A DNA stretch of 64,000 bases from Marinococcus halophilus (GTDB lineage Bacteria > Bacillota > Bacilli > Bacillales > Marinococcaceae): assembly GCF_002265875.1 (NCBI RefSeq), contig NZ_NPFA01000002.1:248157-312156 (forward strand), given 5' to 3'. Positions 44,479 to 54,050 of the stretch are shown here, piece by piece. Below the pieces are notes generated by a model, which did no database searches, had not been told where the DNA came from, and worked only from the letters and a program-made list of their open reading frames with translations. The translations under genes were made by a program, and so were the position numbers. Within the stretch, counting starts at the first letter, position 1, and each line of letters opens with the position of its first letter.

Positions 44479-44510
44479 ATATTACGTGTTGGTGTTAAAA
44501 ACACACGCAA

Positions 44511-44568
44511 AAGCTGATTTATGCAGAGGTGCTTTCGATAAAGAAAGTTTTGCATGAATATGACGCTT
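44511..44568 (+). promoter_or_regulatory. Structured 5' leader of rpsB
   Basis: Three nested helices: AAGC (44511-44514) with GCTT (44565-44568); TTATGCA (44519-44525) with TGCATGA (44551-44557); CTTTC (44532-44536) with GAAAG (44543-44547). Just before the rpsB ribosome-binding site. An S2 autoregulatory leader is the natural guess but is not shown. Confidence 0.5.
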
Positions 44569-44600
44569 GCGGTGGAAAAAACCTAAGGAGGAATTATTTT

Positions 44601-45389
44601 ATGGCTGTTATTTCTATGAAACAGTTGCTTGAAGCAGGGGTACACTTCGGTCACCAGACTCGTCGCTGGAACCCTAAAATGAGCCGTTATATTTTCACGG
44701 AGCGTAATGGTATTTATATCATTGACCTTCAAAAAACGGTACGTAAAGTCGAAGAAGCGTACAAATACGTGCGCAGCATTGCAGAAGACGGAGGAAAAAT
44801 CCTTTTCGTCGGAACGAAAAAACAGGCGCAGGACTCTGTGCGTGACGAAGCGATCCGTTCAAACATGTACTATATCAACCAGCGTTGGTTAGGCGGTACG
44901 TTAACGAACTTCGCTACGATCCGCAAACGGATCGCCCGCCTGAAAGATCTTGAAAAAATGGAAGAAGACGGTACCTTTGACATTCTTCCGAAAAAAGAAG
45001 TTATGCTTTTAAACAAAGAAAAAGACCGTCTCGAAAAAGTCCTTGGCGGCATTAAAGAGATGGACAAGCTTCCGGATGCCCTGTTTATTATTGATCCGCG
45101 CAAAGAGCGTATCGCAGTGGCAGAAGCTCACAAACTAAACATTCCGATCATTTCGATCGTTGATACTAACTGTGATCCGGACGAAATCGACAAGCTGATC
45201 CCGGGTAACGACGACGCTATCCGTGCCGTTCGCCTTCTTACTGGAAAAATGGCCGATGCGGTTATCGAAGCCACCCAGGGTGCAGAGGAAAAAGCCCGTG
45301 AGCAGGCAGCTGCCCAGGAAAAAGAACAAGAAGCATCTGCAGCGGAAGAAGAAGGAAGCACAGAAGAAGAGAGCATTTCAAACCAGTAA
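44601..45389 (+). CDS. rpsB: 30S ribosomal protein S2
   Basis: uS2 of 262 residues. [38 protein letters not shown] and [19 protein letters not shown] are diagnostic. The C-terminal 35 residues are a highly acidic Ala/Glu tail, longer than in B. subtilis as I recall it. CTAAGGAGGA lies 9 bases before the ATG; the longer frame from 44529 runs through the leader and is discarded. Ends at a strong terminator. Confidence 0.98.
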   Translation: MAVISMKQLLEAGVHFGHQTRRWNPKMSRYIFTERNGIYIIDLQKTVRKVEEAYKYVRSIAEDGGKILFVGTKKQAQDSVRDEAIRSNMYYINQRWLGGTLTNFATIRKRIARLKDLEKMEEDGTFDILPKKEVMLLNKEKDRLEKVLGGIKEMDKLPDALFIIDPRKERIAVAEAHKLNIPIISIVDTNCDPDEIDKLIPGNDDAIRAVRLLTGKMADAVIEATQGAEEKAREQAAAQEKEQEASAAEEEGSTEEESISNQ

Positions 45390-45427
45390 GCTCTCTGCAT
45401 AAATATAACGGGCCCAGGCCTGACGCG

Positions 45428-45467
45428 AAGGGTGGTAAAAGGGAAAAACCCTTTATCACCCTTTTTC
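45428..45467 (+). terminator. Strong terminator after rpsB
   Basis: AAGGGTGG-TAAAAGGG (45428-45443) pairs with CCCTTTA-TCACCCTT (to 45463) around a short A-rich loop, then T's. Limits read-through into tsf. Confidence 0.87.
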
Positions 45468-45496
45468 TTGAAAATTAGCGCTCAAGCGTGTATGCA
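45468..45496 (+). promoter_or_regulatory. Candidate promoter for tsf
   Basis: TTGAAA at 45468-45473, 17-base spacer, TATGCA at 45491-45496, directly after the rpsB terminator. The resulting leader would be very short (about 18 bases). Confidence 0.5.
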
Positions 45497-45520
45497 TGGA
45501 AAATTGAAGGAGGAATTTAA

Positions 45521-46402
45521 ATGGCTGTAACAGCAAGCATGGTTAAAGAACTGCGTGAAAAAACAGGTGCAGGTATGATGGACTGCAAAAAAGCGCTCAA
45601 CGAAACAGACGGCAACATGGAAGAAGCAATCAACTACCTGCGGGAAAAAGGTATTTCCAAAGCAGCGAAAAAAGCTGACCGTGTAGCGGCAGAAGGTCTT
45701 ACGTACGCAACGTACGAAGGAAACAAGGCGGTCATTGTGGAAGTGAACGCAGAAACAGACTTCGTAGCAAAAAACGAATCGTTTAAGCAGCTCGTTGCTG
45801 ACGTTTCTACGTACCTTTTGAAAGAACAGCCGGCGGACGTGGATACAGCACTGGCCGGGGAGATTGAAAGCGGAGTAACGCTTGATCGTTACATTAACGA
45901 CCAGATTGCACGCATCGGGGAGAAAATTTCCCTGCGCCGTTTTCTGCTTGCAGAGAAAAATGACGGCGACGCTTTCGGTGCTTATCTTCACATGGGCGGA
46001 CGCATCGGCGTGCTGACTGTTCTTGAAAACACAGAGGACAGTGACCTTGCTAAAGACGTAGCGATGCACGTAGCGGCTATCAGCCCGAAATACGTTTCCC
46101 GTGAAGATGTGCCGAAGGAAGAAGCAGACAGTGAACGTGAACTGCTGAAGCAGCAGGCACTGAATGAAGGCAAACCGGAAAACATCGTTGAAAAAATGGT
46201 TGAAGGCCGTATCGGCAAGTATTTTGAACAAATCTGCCTGCTCGACCAGGAATTTGTAAAGGATACCGACCAAAAAGTAGGCGACTACCTGAAAAGCAAA
46301 GGTGCTTCCGTGCGCACATTTGTCCGTTACGAAGTAGGCGAAGGCATGGAAAAGCGCGACGAAAACTTTGCAGACGAAGTAATGAACCAAGTAAAGAAAT
46401 AA
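45521..46402 (+). CDS. tsf: Elongation factor Ts
   Basis: Nucleotide exchange factor for EF-Tu, 293 residues. N-terminal UBA-like domain ([22 protein letters not shown]) then core with [13 protein letters not shown] near 80 and [20 protein letters not shown] lies 7 bases before the ATG. Followed by a hairpin terminator, then pyrH. Confidence 0.98.
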   Translation: MAVTASMVKELREKTGAGMMDCKKALNETDGNMEEAINYLREKGISKAAKKADRVAAEGLTYATYEGNKAVIVEVNAETDFVAKNESFKQLVADVSTYLLKEQPADVDTALAGEIESGVTLDRYINDQIARIGEKISLRRFLLAEKNDGDAFGAYLHMGGRIGVLTVLENTEDSDLAKDVAMHVAAISPKYVSREDVPKEEADSERELLKQQALNEGKPENIVEKMVEGRIGKYFEQICLLDQEFVKDTDQKVGDYLKSKGASVRTFVRYEVGEGMEKRDENFADEVMNQVKK

Positions 46403-46413
46403 ATTGGCAGTAT

Positions 46414-46460
46414 GGAGAGTCCATATCGAATCCTCTGGGGTCCGTAGGCTCTCCTTTTTT
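46414..46460 (+). terminator. Terminator after tsf
   Basis: GGAGAG (46414-46419) pairs with CTCTCC (46449-46454), 29-base loop, six T's at 46455-46460. Moderate strength. Confidence 0.65.
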
Positions 46461-46524
46461 CTAAAAGTAATATCAGGGCAGAGGCTTAAGGGCTTCTGCG
46501 ATACATAATATAAAGGCGGGGTTC

Positions 46525-47259
46525 ATGACGATGGAGAAATACAATCGCGTTGTGTTGAAGTTGAGCGGAGAGGCATTGGCAGGGCAGCAGGGCTACGGTA
46601 TTGATCCGGAAGTCATTCAATCTATTGCTTCTCAAATCCGCGAAATAGTAGAATTGGGAACAGAAGTAGTGATTGTCGTCGGCGGAGGAAACATATGGAG
46701 AGGCATGGCCGGAAGCTCGAAAGGGATGGACCGGGCCACGGCAGACTATATGGGCATGCTCGCCACAGTCATGAATTCGCTTGCGCTGCAGGACAGCCTC
46801 GAAGATATTGAAATCCCTACGAGAGTGCAGACGTCCATTGAAATGAGACAGGTAGCCGAGCCGTACATCCGCCGGAAAGCCATCCGTCATTTAGAAAAAA
46901 AGCGGGTAGTAATTTTTGCGGCTGGAACCGGGAACCCGTACTTCTCTACAGATACGACAGCGGCACTGCGGGCAGCTGAAGTAGAGGCTGACATCATTTT
47001 GATGGCTAAAAACAAAGTGGACGGGGTATATGACTCAGACCCGTCTGCCAATGCGGATGCTAAAAAGTATCAGTCACTCACGTATCTGGACATTTTAAAT
47101 CATGACCTGAAAGTGATGGACTCTACGGCTTCAACGCTCTGTATGGACAACAACATCCCACTGCTCGTATTTTCGATTATGGAAGAAGGAAACATCAAAA
47201 AAGCAGTAATGGGCGAAGACATTGGAACAATAATAAGGAGGAACAACGATGGCTCATGA
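46525..47259 (+). CDS. pyrH: UMP kinase PyrH
   Basis: Amino-acid-kinase fold enzyme of 244 residues that phosphorylates UMP to UDP for pyrimidine and cell-envelope supply. [39 protein letters not shown] and [17 protein letters not shown] are present. ATG 46525 has AAAGGCGGGG upstream; ATG 46531 is a close alternative. Overlaps frr by 11 bases. Confidence 0.97.
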   Translation: MTMEKYNRVVLKLSGEALAGQQGYGIDPEVIQSIASQIREIVELGTEVVIVVGGGNIWRGMAGSSKGMDRATADYMGMLATVMNSLALQDSLEDIEIPTRVQTSIEMRQVAEPYIRRKAIRHLEKKRVVIFAAGTGNPYFSTDTTAALRAAEVEADIILMAKNKVDGVYDSDPSANADAKKYQSLTYLDILNHDLKVMDSTASTLCMDNNIPLLVFSIMEEGNIKKAVMGEDIGTIIRRNNDGS

Positions 47260-47803
47260 CATGAAAGCAACAGAGGATAAGATGAAAAAATCAGTGGATT
47301 CTTTAAGCCGGGAGCTTGCAACACTGCGGACAGGAAGGGCAAACGCCTCCATGCTCGACCGGGTAGTTGTCGACTACTACGGCGCCGAGGTGCCGCTTCA
47401 ACAGCTCGCAACGATCACCGTGCCGGAAGGGCGCCTGCTTGTTGTAACCCCTTTTGACAAAAGCTCCATCAAGGACGTGGAAAAAGGCATTCAAAAAGCA
47501 GAGCTTGGCCTGAATCCGAGCAACGACGGCGAAGTAGTCCGGATTCCGATCCCGGCGATGACGGAAGACCGCCGGAAGGAAATGAGCAAGCTGATTAACA
47601 AATACGCGGAGGAAGCACGGGTAGCTATCCGCAACATCCGCCGTGATGCCAATGATACGTTGAAAAAAGATGAAAAGAGCAATGAAATCACCGAGGATGA
47701 TTTAAAGCGTGAGCAGGAGCAGGTGCAAAAAGCGACTGACAAATATATCCGCCAGGTGGATCAGGCAGCAGAACAAAAAGAAAAAGAAGTTATGGAAGTT
47801 TGA
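47249..47803 (+). CDS. frr: Ribosome recycling factor
   Basis: RRF of 184 residues, usual length. Splits post-termination ribosomes with [42 protein letters not shown] and the three-helix-bundle C-terminus ([10 protein letters not shown]) match. AAGGAGGA lies before the ATG within the end of pyrH. Followed by a terminator. Confidence 0.97.
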   Translation: MAHDMKATEDKMKKSVDSLSRELATLRTGRANASMLDRVVVDYYGAEVPLQQLATITVPEGRLLVVTPFDKSSIKDVEKGIQKAELGLNPSNDGEVVRIPIPAMTEDRRKEMSKLINKYAEEARVAIRNIRRDANDTLKKDEKSNEITEDDLKREQEQVQKATDKYIRQVDQAAEQKEKEVMEV

Positions 47804-47834
47804 TGCAAATCGAGTTACAATAGGAACAGACTGG

Positions 47835-47862
47835 AACCCTCTGCATTCAAGAGGGTTTTTTT
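47835..47862 (+). terminator. Terminator after frr
   Basis: AACCCTCT (47835-47842) pairs with AGAGGGTT (47850-47857), seven-base loop, T run to 47862. Confidence 0.85.
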
Positions 47863-47929
47863 GTAAGAACAAAACCGGCACGAAGAATACGCGCTGCCGG
47901 AGGGGAAAAATAAACAGAAATACTGCTTT

Positions 47930-47965
47930 CCGTTCTTCAACAATGCTGAGGCAGGAACGGTTTTT
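47930..47965 (+). terminator. Second, weaker hairpin before uppS
   Basis: CCGTTC (47930-47935) pairs with GAACGG (47955-47960), 19-base loop, then TTTTTAT. It could be a backup terminator or an attenuator of the uppS operon. Confidence 0.45.
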
Positions 47966-48030
47966 ATATGGAAATAATTTGACGCGTGCCATATAAATTA
48001 GACAAAGGGGAAAAGGCTGGTGCCCTCGAT

Positions 48031-48792
48031 ATGAACGATCGACTATTTAATCAATTAAATCCGTGGGCGGAGGCAAACGCCACGGCAGTGAAGGTGAATA
48101 CGCCTGCCCATGTGGCTATTATTATGGATGGCAACGGCCGCTGGGCAAAAAAAAGAGGCCTGCCCCGTGTAGCCGGCCACCGCGAAGGTATGAAAGCGAT
48201 CACGAAAGTAGTGGAAAAAGCGCACGAACTCGGTGTGAAATACTTAACTCTTTATGCTTTTTCCACTGAAAACTGGAAACGCCCGAAATCAGAAGTGAAT
48301 TTTCTCATGCAGCTCCCAGAGCGATTTCTGGCTAAAGAGCTGCCAAAGTTGATGAAAAACAATGTACAAGTACGGATGATGGGCGATGCGGACAAGCTGC
48401 CGGGCCATACGCTGCAGGCCGTGCAGGAGGCTGTGGACGCAACAGCTGAAAATACCGGCATCGTCTTAAACTTTGCCCTTAACTATGGAGGGCGGCACGA
48501 ACTCGTGCACGTCGTACAGGAGCTTGCAAAAGACGTGGAAGAGGGGCGGATGAAGGCAGAGGCCATCAATGAAGAACTCATCACCAATCGGTTGTATACA
48601 AACCAGCTCCCGGACCCTGATCTGCTTATTCGCACGAGCGGTGAAATCCGGCTCAGCAATTTCATGCTGTGGCAGTTGGCTTATGCGGAATTTTGGTTTA
48701 CCGAAACGCTCTGGCCGGACTTTAATGAAGAAGGCTTAGCGGAAGCTGTCATAGAATATCAGCAGAGAAAACGCAGGTACGGGGGCGTTTAA
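48031..48792 (+). CDS. uppS: Undecaprenyl diphosphate synthase (UppS)
   Basis: cis-Prenyltransferase of 253 residues that makes the C55 carrier lipid of cell-wall synthesis. HVAIIMDGNGRWAKKRGLPRVAGH holds the catalytic Asp; FSTENWKRP and LLIRTSGEIRLSNFMLWQ are diagnostic. ATG 48031 is chosen; GTG 47986 in frame lacks a ribosome-binding site. The purine run AAGGGGAAAAGG lies 15-26 bases upstream, a loose spacing. First gene of the uppS-cdsA-dxr group. Confidence 0.95.
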   Translation: MNDRLFNQLNPWAEANATAVKVNTPAHVAIIMDGNGRWAKKRGLPRVAGHREGMKAITKVVEKAHELGVKYLTLYAFSTENWKRPKSEVNFLMQLPERFLAKELPKLMKNNVQVRMMGDADKLPGHTLQAVQEAVDATAENTGIVLNFALNYGGRHELVHVVQELAKDVEEGRMKAEAINEELITNRLYTNQLPDPDLLIRTSGEIRLSNFMLWQLAYAEFWFTETLWPDFNEEGLAEAVIEYQQRKRRYGGV

Positions 48793-48813
48793 CGACTGAA
48801 GGGGAGGTCTTTT

Positions 48814-49614
48814 ATGGGATTGCGGGCGATTACGGGTCTTATCGGAGCAGTACTCGTCTTGGCGATTGTATTTGTGGGCCGCGAATGGTTTACTCTTTTG
48901 ATCGCTTTGCTTGCTTCTGTCGCCATGTTTGAAATAATGCGCATGAAACGAATCCCGCTGGTATCCTTCCGGGGTTTAATCAGTATGGGCTTTATGTGGA
49001 TACTGCTCGTGCCGACAGAATGGCTCGACTATCCATTTTTGCAGCACATAACGAAAACAGAGATTTTTTTAACAATGATTCTGGGCCTGCTTGCATTAAC
49101 AGTAGTAACCAAAAATTCCTTCACCTTCGATGAAGCAGGGTTTGTTATTTTGTCCTCTGTGTACATAGGGTATGGGTTTCACAGTTTAATCATGATCCGC
49201 CAGCTCCCGGATATCGGCCTTGCCGTTGTGATTTTGATTTTGTTTTTAATCTGGGCCACCGATTCCGGGGCATATTTCATCGGGAAAAATTTTGGGCGCC
49301 ACCGGCCGTGGCCGGAGATCAGCCCCAAAAAAACCATCGAAGGGTTTGTCGGGGGGCTCGTGGCGGCATTTGTCGTCGGCTTTATCTTTGAAGCCGTGTA
49401 TCCGGTGTTTCATTCCTATCTGATCATGAGTGCTTTTATCGTAGTAACATCTATCTTTGGCCAGCTCGGGGACCTGGTGGAATCGGCGTTAAAACGTCAT
49501 TACGCTGTGAAGGATTCCGGCAACATTCTGCCTGGCCACGGAGGTATACTAGACCGGTTTGACAGCTTGATTTTCGTGATGCCCCTGCTTCATTTTTTCT
49601 ATTTTTTTGGTTAA
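48814..49614 (+). CDS. cdsA: Phosphatidate cytidylyltransferase CdsA
   Basis: Polytopic membrane enzyme (266 residues, about eight hydrophobic segments) that makes CDP-diacylglycerol for phospholipid synthesis. The C-terminal signature SALKRHYAVKDSGNILPGHGGILDRFD is complete. GGGGAGG lies 9 bases before the ATG. Between uppS and dxr as in B. subtilis. Confidence 0.97.
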   Translation: MGLRAITGLIGAVLVLAIVFVGREWFTLLIALLASVAMFEIMRMKRIPLVSFRGLISMGFMWILLVPTEWLDYPFLQHITKTEIFLTMILGLLALTVVTKNSFTFDEAGFVILSSVYIGYGFHSLIMIRQLPDIGLAVVILILFLIWATDSGAYFIGKNFGRHRPWPEISPKKTIEGFVGGLVAAFVVGFIFEAVYPVFHSYLIMSAFIVVTSIFGQLGDLVESALKRHYAVKDSGNILPGHGGILDRFDSLIFVMPLLHFFYFFG

Positions 49615-49653
49615 TACAAAAACGCAGGTTGCCAACCTAAAGGAGTCTTCGTC

Positions 49654-50799
49654 ATGAAACGAATAGCATTGCTTGGATCTACTGGATCTATCGGTACACA
49701 GACGCTTGACGTTATTCGTCTGCACCCGGAGCGCTTTCGGATAACAGCGCTTGCTGCCGGCAGAAATGTTGATCTCGTACGAAAGCAGATTGAAGAATTT
49801 TCTCCGGAGATTGTATCCGTCCACACAAAAGAAGATGCCCGAACGCTTCAGGCGGAATACGGCGGACGTATACGCATCGTATGGGGCCATGAAGGCCTGA
49901 TCGAGATTGCAGGAAGCTCCTGTGACTTTTTGATGAACGCGGTCAGCGGAAGCATGGGGCTTGAGCCGACCTTGCGGGCCATCGAAAACCGGGTGGATAT
50001 TGGGATCGCCAATAAAGAAACGCTCGTCACCGCCGGGCATCTTGTGATGGAAAAGGCAAAGGAGCACGGCGTGCGCCTGCTGCCGGTCGACAGCGAGCAT
50101 TCGGCGATCGCCCAGTGTTTGGAAGGAAATAGCTTGAAGGAAGTGAGCCGCCTGATTCTCACGGCCTCGGGAGGGAGCTTCCGTGACTACTCACGATCCG
50201 ATCTCGACGGGGTCTCCGTGGAAGACGCCTTAAATCATCCAAACTGGAGCATGGGGGCCAAAATCACGATCGATTCGGCTACGATGATGAACAAAGGCTT
50301 TGAAGTAATCGAAGCGCACTGGCTGTTTGGTATTCCATACGAGCGTATCGACGTGCTGCTTCATAAAGAAAGCATCATTCACTCGCTCGTGGAGTACCAG
50401 GATACAAGCGTCATTGCCCAGCTCGGGCTGCCGGACATGCGTGTGCCGATCCAGTACGCAATGACTTATCCGGAGCGCCTTGACTATCCGGCTAAAGAAT
50501 CGCTGAATCTTTGGGAAATAGGTGCCCTGCATTTTCAGCCGCCGGATTTTGAACGCTACCGCAGCCTGCGTCTTGCCTATGATGCCGGCAGAGCCGGCGG
50601 ATCCATGGGGGCCGTGCTAAACGCTGCCAATGAGCAGGCTGTCGCTATGTTTTTAGATGGGAAATGCGCTTTTCTTGAAATTGAAACCGCGGTGGAAGAG
50701 GCGCTATCCCGTCACCAGCGCATCGAGCATCCGGATCTTGACACGATTTTACGCGCAGACCGGGAAACTAGAGAACATGTGCAGACGCTTATAACGTGA
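49654..50799 (+). CDS. dxr: 1-Deoxy-D-xylulose 5-phosphate reductoisomerase
   Basis: Second enzyme of the MEP isoprenoid pathway, 381 residues, NADPH-dependent. N-terminal [15 protein letters not shown] binds [33 protein letters not shown] and [11 protein letters not shown] are active-site segments with the metal-binding Asp and Glu. Supplies precursors for UppS upstream. AAAGGAGTC lies before the ATG. Confidence 0.98.
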   Translation: MKRIALLGSTGSIGTQTLDVIRLHPERFRITALAAGRNVDLVRKQIEEFSPEIVSVHTKEDARTLQAEYGGRIRIVWGHEGLIEIAGSSCDFLMNAVSGSMGLEPTLRAIENRVDIGIANKETLVTAGHLVMEKAKEHGVRLLPVDSEHSAIAQCLEGNSLKEVSRLILTASGGSFRDYSRSDLDGVSVEDALNHPNWSMGAKITIDSATMMNKGFEVIEAHWLFGIPYERIDVLLHKESIIHSLVEYQDTSVIAQLGLPDMRVPIQYAMTYPERLDYPAKESLNLWEIGALHFQPPDFERYRSLRLAYDAGRAGGSMGAVLNAANEQAVAMFLDGKCAFLEIETAVEEALSRHQRIEHPDLDTILRADRETREHVQTLIT

Positions 50800-50824
50800 C
50801 GTTCTTTCACAAACACTCTATAAT
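50796..50824 (+). promoter_or_regulatory. Candidate promoter for rseP
   Basis: GTGACG at 50796-50801, 17-base spacer, perfect TATAAT at 50819-50824, beginning at the dxr stop. Confidence 0.52.
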
Positions 50825-50859
50825 GAAAAGAAAGAGCAAAAGAAGAAGGTGAATAAGCT

Positions 50860-52128
50860 TTGGATACGCTGATAGCGGTAATTATCATGTTCGGCTTATT
50901 GGTGGCCATTCACGAATGGGGCCATCTGTATTTTGCCAAAAAAGTCGGCATTTTATGCCGGGAGTTTGCGATCGGCTTCGGGCCCAAAATATTTTCGACG
51001 AAGCGCAATGAAACGGTCTACACGATCCGGCTGCTCCCGCTTGGCGGCTATGTACGGATGGCCGGGGACGATCCCGACCCGGTCAACATCAAACCGGGCT
51101 ATGAAATCGGCCTGACTTTTAACGATGCCGGAAAAGTCAAAGAAATCATCGTCAATAATAAATCTAAGCATCCGGAAGCAAAAGTTGTATCTGTGGAATC
51201 AATTGATATGGAGCGCGAGCTTTATATTGAAGCTGTGGAGGATGAGGAAGACTCCGGGCTGAAGCGGTATGAGATCGACCGCACATGCGACCTGATTGTG
51301 GACGAAAAGCGAGAACAGATTGCACCGTGGGACCGCCAGTTCGGCTCCAAGCGTCCGTGGAAAAAAGCGGTAGCGATCTTTGCCGGCCCGTTTATGAACT
51401 TTGTGCTGGCTTTCGTGCTGTTTGGTATTTACGCTCTAGCGCACGGTGTCCCGCAGGATACTCCGGTGATTGGAGGTATTGCAGACGGTTCGCCGCTGAG
51501 CGAATCCGCGTTTGAAGAAGGCGATGTAATCACTTCCGTAGACGGCGAGTCCGTAAATTCCTGGGATGAAATGACCGGTGTGGTTCAGGAGCGTCCGGGA
51601 GAAGAAGTGACAGTCACCGCTGAACGCGGCGGAGAAACAATCGAAGATACGGTTACTATCGACGGTGTTCCGGTGCAGGAGGGATCAAGCGAAGAATTCG
51701 GCCAGATCGGTGTTTATGCCGAGCTAGAACGATCCTTTACGGGCGCATTGGAATATGGAGGCACCCAGCTGTATGAAGTTTCCACGCTGATTTTCCAGAC
51801 GCTCGGCACGATTGTGACCGGGGAGTTCTCCCTCGATGACCTGGCAGGCCCGGTAGGAATCTATGACGCCACGGACCAGGTGATTGCAACCGGACTTCTC
51901 ACGCTTATTGCGTGGTCCGCCATGATCAGCGTCAACCTCGGAATCGTCAATCTCCTGCCGCTGCCGGCGCTTGACGGAGGACGGCTTTTGTTCATTATTG
52001 CCGAAGCGATCCGCGGTAAGCCGATCGAGCCGCAGAAGGAAGGCGTCATCCACCTGCTCGGTTTTGCGCTGCTGCTGCTGCTTATGATCGCAGTCACATG
52101 GAACGATATTAATCGCTTATTCACGTAA
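50860..52128 (+). CDS. rseP: Site-2 intramembrane metalloprotease RseP/RasP
   Basis: Zinc protease of 422 residues that cuts transmembrane segments such as anti-sigma factors and signal-peptide remnants. HEWGH in the first membrane segment (near 19) and the C-terminal NLLPLPALDGGR (near 364) supply the metal ligands; a PDZ domain lies at about 195-280. TTG start at 50860 with GAAGGTGA upstream is the only start that keeps the whole first helix. Called rasP or yluC in B. subtilis. Confidence 0.95.
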   Translation: MDTLIAVIIMFGLLVAIHEWGHLYFAKKVGILCREFAIGFGPKIFSTKRNETVYTIRLLPLGGYVRMAGDDPDPVNIKPGYEIGLTFNDAGKVKEIIVNNKSKHPEAKVVSVESIDMERELYIEAVEDEEDSGLKRYEIDRTCDLIVDEKREQIAPWDRQFGSKRPWKKAVAIFAGPFMNFVLAFVLFGIYALAHGVPQDTPVIGGIADGSPLSESAFEEGDVITSVDGESVNSWDEMTGVVQERPGEEVTVTAERGGETIEDTVTIDGVPVQEGSSEEFGQIGVYAELERSFTGALEYGGTQLYEVSTLIFQTLGTIVTGEFSLDDLAGPVGIYDATDQVIATGLLTLIAWSAMISVNLGIVNLLPLPALDGGRLLFIIAEAIRGKPIEPQKEGVIHLLGFALLLLLMIAVTWNDINRLFT

Positions 52129-52134
52129 TAAAAA

Positions 52135-52166
52135 AACGGTGACGGAGCCAAGGCCCCGTCACCGTT
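52135..52166 (+). terminator. Terminator after rseP
   Basis: AACGGTGACGG (52135-52145) pairs with CCGTCACCGTT (52156-52166), ten-base spacer partly paired (GCC/GGC). Preceded by A's, T run after it short and broken. Confidence 0.75.
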
Positions 52167-52230
52167 CTTATGTTAAAATAACCAAAGAGCTTACAGACGC
52201 AGATGTATAAGAGAAAGAGGATGATATAGT

Positions 52231-53943
52231 ATGCGACAACAATTTTTATTCAGTCCCACCCTCCGTGATGTGCCGCAGGGAGCGGACATTGCAAGCCACC
52301 AGCTGATGCTTCGTGCCGGCCTGATCCGTCAGAGCGCAGCCGGGGTATATTCCTACCTTCCGCTTGGCCATAAGGTGTTGCGCAAGATCGAAAGCATCGT
52401 CCGCGAGGAAATGGATGCGGCAAGCGGGCAGGAAGTACTGCTTCCTGCCATGCAGCCGGCAGAGGTATGGCAGGCCTCGGGCCGCTATGACAATTACGGG
52501 CCGGCGCTGATGCGCTTTAAAGACCGCCACCAGCGGGATTTTGTTCTCGGTCCCACGCATGAAGAAAACATTGCCGCCCTTGTAAAAGATGAAATGAATA
52601 CATACAAACGTATGCCTGCGATTTTGTACCAGATCCAGACCAAATACCGCGACGAAGCGCGCCCGCGCTTCGGAGTGCTTCGTGCCCGCGAATTTATTAT
52701 GAAGGACGCGTATTCGTTTGATACCTCCTACGAAGCGCAGAACGAAAGCTACTGGGCCATGTATCGCGCCTACGAGCGGATTTTTACCCGGCTGGGACTG
52801 AATTACCGGGCCGTCCAGGCCGATGCCGGAGCGATGGGTGGTCAGGGCGAGACCCACGAATTCACTGTGCTTTCCGACGTTGGGGAAGACACCATCGTGT
52901 ATTCTGACGAGAGCGATTTTGCGGCTAATATTGAAATAGCTGCCATCCCGGACACCGTGTCAAAGCCGGAGCCGGTCGCTGAAGAAATGACCATGGTTGA
53001 TACACCGAAGGAACGAACTATCGAAGAAGTGGCTGCAAAACTTGGCATCAGGCATGAGCAGTGCCTGAAAACGGTGGCGTTTGATGCAGACGGCCGCCTG
53101 GTAGCCGTGCTTATGCGCGGTGATCATGACGTCAACGAAGTGAAGGTCGCAAACGCCCTGGGAGCTGAAGTGCTTGAGCCGGCATCCGCCGGGCAAATTG
53201 AAGAAGCGTTCGGGGCAGAACCCGGGTTTATCGGTCCTGCCGGCCTTTCCGGAGACGTGGAGGTGCTTGCTGATTACGCGGTCCGCGGCATGGCAGGCGC
53301 GGTATGCGGAGCTAACGAAAACGGGAGGCACTACCAGAATGCGGTGCCGGAAAAAGACTTTCCGGTAGGAGAGTACGCTGATCTGCGTTTCATCCAGGAA
53401 GGCGAGCCATCCCCGGACGGCCGGGGGACTGTCCGTTTCGCCAAAGGTATAGAGGTCGGGCACGTCTTCAAGCTTGGCACGAAGTATAGCGAAGCCCTCG
53501 GAGCCACATTTTTGGATGAAAACGGAAAAGCCCGCCCGATCATTATGGGCAGCTACGGCGTCGGTGTGAGCCGGACGATTGCTGCTGTCATTGAGCAGAA
53601 TCATGACGAGAGCGGCATCTGCTGGCCGAAAGCAGCTGCCCCGTTTGACCTGCATCTGCTTGTGATCAATCCGAAGCAGGAGGACCAGCAGCAGCTCGGG
53701 GAAGAGCTGTATGACAGCCTTCAGAAAAGCGGCTGGTCCGTACTGCTCGATGACCGGAGGGAGCGGCCGGGAGTGAAGTTTAAGGATGCTGATCTTTACG
53801 GCCTTCCGGTCCGTATTGCTTCCGGTAAAAAAGCAGGAGAGCAGATTGTGGAAGTAAAAGCCCGAACTGCCGAAGAAAACGTGGAAGTCGCTGTCAGCGA
53901 CCTGCCGCAGTATTTAGAGAAGCTGTGGGCTGAAATCCATTAA
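52231..53943 (+). CDS. proS: Prolyl-tRNA synthetase (bacterial type with editing domain)
   Basis: Class II synthetase of 570 residues. Motif 1 region GLIRQSAAGVYSYLPLGHKVL, motif 2 (TKYRDEARPRFGVLRAREFIMKDAYSF), the inserted YbaK-like editing domain (about 230-400), motif 3 (GSYGVGVSRTI) and the anticodon-binding domain. AGAAAGAGG lies 10 bases before the ATG. In the rseP-proS-polC order of B. subtilis. Strong hairpin right at its stop. Confidence 0.98.
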   Translation: MRQQFLFSPTLRDVPQGADIASHQLMLRAGLIRQSAAGVYSYLPLGHKVLRKIESIVREEMDAASGQEVLLPAMQPAEVWQASGRYDNYGPALMRFKDRHQRDFVLGPTHEENIAALVKDEMNTYKRMPAILYQIQTKYRDEARPRFGVLRAREFIMKDAYSFDTSYEAQNESYWAMYRAYERIFTRLGLNYRAVQADAGAMGGQGETHEFTVLSDVGEDTIVYSDESDFAANIEIAAIPDTVSKPEPVAEEMTMVDTPKERTIEEVAAKLGIRHEQCLKTVAFDADGRLVAVLMRGDHDVNEVKVANALGAEVLEPASAGQIEEAFGAEPGFIGPAGLSGDVEVLADYAVRGMAGAVCGANENGRHYQNAVPEKDFPVGEYADLRFIQEGEPSPDGRGTVRFAKGIEVGHVFKLGTKYSEALGATFLDENGKARPIIMGSYGVGVSRTIAAVIEQNHDESGICWPKAAAPFDLHLLVINPKQEDQQQLGEELYDSLQKSGWSVLLDDRRERPGVKFKDADLYGLPVRIASGKKAGEQIVEVKARTAEENVEVAVSDLPQYLEKLWAEIH

Positions 53944-53980
53944 CCCTTTCTGGATGCTCCAGGAGGGGTTTCCCTCTTCC
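53942..53980 (+). terminator. Terminator overlapping the proS stop
   Basis: Thirteen-pair stem (two G-U) between 53942-53954 and 53958-53970, loop TGC, followed by TTTCCCTCTTCC. The T tract is broken by C's, so efficiency is uncertain. Confidence 0.65.
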
Positions 53981-54050
53981 CTGTGCCTGCCGAAGATGAA
54001 TTTTTTTGATAAAATAGATGATAAAAGAACGAAAAAGTGAGGCGAGAAAC

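Noticed and set aside
45482-46390. 302-residue open frame on the - strand
   Set aside because: It is antisense to tsf, a certain gene, and is Phe/Cys/Val-rich with no family resemblance.
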